A stretch of DNA of 6,696 nucleotides from Pseudomonadota bacterium (GTDB lineage Bacteria > Pseudomonadota > Alphaproteobacteria > Rhizobiales > Kaistiaceae), in contig JAEWAD010000144.1 in the NCBI GenBank assembly GCA_023391905.1, forward strand, positions 1-6,696, read 5' to 3'. Positions 6,485-6,696 of this stretch are shown piece after piece. The notes beneath the pieces were generated by a model, which did no database searches, had not been told where the DNA came from, and was given only the letters and a program-made list of their open reading frames with translations. The translations under genes were made by a program, and so were the position numbers. The first letter of the stretch is position 1. Each line of letters opens with the position of its first letter.

Positions 6485-6498
6485 TGGTGGGCCCACCA
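6479..6498 (-). terminator. Probable tRNA terminator: 14-bp palindrome running into T6
   Basis: The last 14 bases of the tRNA gene, TGGTGGGCCCACCA (6485-6498), are a perfect palindrome. Read on the - strand they run straight into TTTTTT (6484-6479). A TGGTG/CACCA hairpin with a GGCC loop followed by six U could release polymerase, or the T tract may only help end the transcript. The hairpin would compete with the acceptor stem. Confidence 0.45.
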
Positions 6499-6560
6499 GG
6501 ACTCGAACCTGGAACCAGACCGTTATGAGCGGTCGGCTCTAACCATTGAGCTATAGGCCC
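6485..6560 (-). tRNA. ileX: tRNA with anticodon CAU, most likely tRNA-Ile2 (lysidine-modified, reads AUA)
   Basis: The 76-nt cloverleaf folds fully. The acceptor stem is GGGCCTA/TGGGCCC with one U-G pair, the D stem GCTC/GAGC, the anticodon stem GACCG/CGGTC with loop CTCATAA (anticodon CAU), and the T arm CCAGG-TTCGAGT-CCTGG. The discriminator is A and the CCA end is encoded. CAU can be initiator Met, elongator Met or Ile2. The 8-base D loop (AATGGTTA) and G-rich acceptor resemble E. coli ileX and alphaproteobacterial Ile2 genes, where TilS converts C34 to lysidine so the tRNA reads AUA. There are no three G-C pairs at the end of the anticodon stem, so it is not the initiator. Elongator Met remains possible, since its loop can be identical. 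Confidence 0.95.
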
Positions 6561-6563
6561 CTC

Positions 6564-6582
6564 GCATGGCAGCCCGCCATGC
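6564..6582. repeat. Inverted repeat GCATGGC-N5-GCCATGC in the tRNA leader
   Basis: A perfect 7-bp dyad with a 5-base spacer lies just upstream of the tRNA 5' end, between it and its promoter. If transcribed it would form a leader hairpin that ends four bases before the tRNA, where RNase P cuts. It could instead mark the end of a transcript arriving from the left on the + strand, though no T tract follows. Confidence 0.5.
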
Positions 6583-6591
6583 CGCTCCTTC

Positions 6592-6619
6592 GTATAGACG
6601 ATCGGCGGCGATCGGCAAG
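6592..6619 (-). promoter_or_regulatory. tRNA promoter: CTTGCC - 16 bp - CTATAC
   Basis: On the - strand CTTGCC (6614-6619) and CTATAC (6592-6597) are separated by 16 bp. This is close to the alphaproteobacterial housekeeping pattern CTTGAC/CTATAT. Transcription would begin near 6585, about 25 bases before the tRNA, including the inverted repeat at 6564-6582. Confidence 0.65.
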
Positions 6620-6631
6620 CGCTGAAGCGCG

Positions 6632-6696
6632 CTACGCACCGGCGGTTGCAGGAGCCTGGTGGCTCGGTCGGGCGCGGCCCGGGCGGAGGCCACGCC
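6632..6696 (-). other. Right edge: possible C-terminal fragment of a - strand gene, unidentified
   Basis: On the - strand a frame enters from the right edge and ends at TAG (6634-6632), reading RGLRPGRARPSHQAPATAGA. A basic, Pro/Ala-rich tail just before a tRNA promoter could be the end of a gene, but other frames here are also open and nothing in the 20 residues identifies a family. No + strand gene start is visible. Confidence 0.15.

Noticed and set aside
4229..6556. A 775-codon open frame on the + strand opposite the aegerolysin/peptidase-like gene, running into the tRNA
   Set aside because: It is the mirror of a GC-rich - strand gene. Its product is Arg/Gly/Val/Asp-rich without recognisable motifs, it overlaps the tRNA, and the - strand frame has a good Shine-Dalgarno sequence and domain patterns.
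1..6696. CRISPR arrays, insertion sequences, phage genes or a defence system
   Set aside because: No regularly spaced repeats, no transposase- or integrase-like frames and no terminal inverted repeats were seen.

Overview
The window comes from a GC-rich alphaproteobacterium, probably in the Hyphomicrobiales (Rhizobiales). This rests on the very high GC at third codon positions, a CCA-encoding tRNA(CAU) with an alphaproteobacterial look, and a tRNA promoter of the form CTTGCC-16-CTATAC, close to the alphaproteobacterial CTTGAC/CTATAT pattern. No organism name can be read from the sequence alone.

Bases 1-3998 are an aromatic-degradation block. The window opens inside the last 14 codons of a thiolase whose C-terminus looks like 3-oxoadipyl-CoA thiolase (PcaF/PaaJ type), on the + strand. 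Ten bases after its stop comes the stop of a convergent LysR-type regulator on the - strand (56-1006). A 95-bp divergent gap (1007-1101) separates the regulator from two + strand genes that probably form an operon. These are a maleylacetate reductase (1102-2175) and a TfdB-type FAD phenol/chlorophenol hydroxylase (2238-3998). Together they suggest this flow: a phenolic is ortho-hydroxylated to a (chloro)catechol or hydroxyquinol, a ring-cleaving dioxygenase not present in the window acts on it, maleylacetate is reduced to 3-oxoadipate, and the thiolase makes succinyl-CoA and acetyl-CoA. The LysR gene is the likely local regulator.

A strong 12-bp hairpin with a UUCG loop (4021-4048) sits between two convergent genes and probably terminates transcription from both sides. 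Beyond it on the - strand is the most unusual gene of the window (4076-6028). It is a 650-residue multidomain protein with an aegerolysin-like N-terminal beta-sandwich, a papain-like cysteine peptidase-like centre (Cys205, His332, Asp352/Asn354 as candidate catalytic residues) and a beta-rich, possibly Ig-like C-terminal part. It has no visible signal peptide and no obvious link to the catabolic genes.

Bases 6029-6484 hold no convincing gene. A - strand tRNA with anticodon CAU, most likely the lysidine-modified tRNA-Ile2, lies at 6485-6560 with its own promoter at 6592-6619. It is followed directly by a T6 tract. The last ~80 bases may contain the end of another - strand gene, but the evidence is thin.
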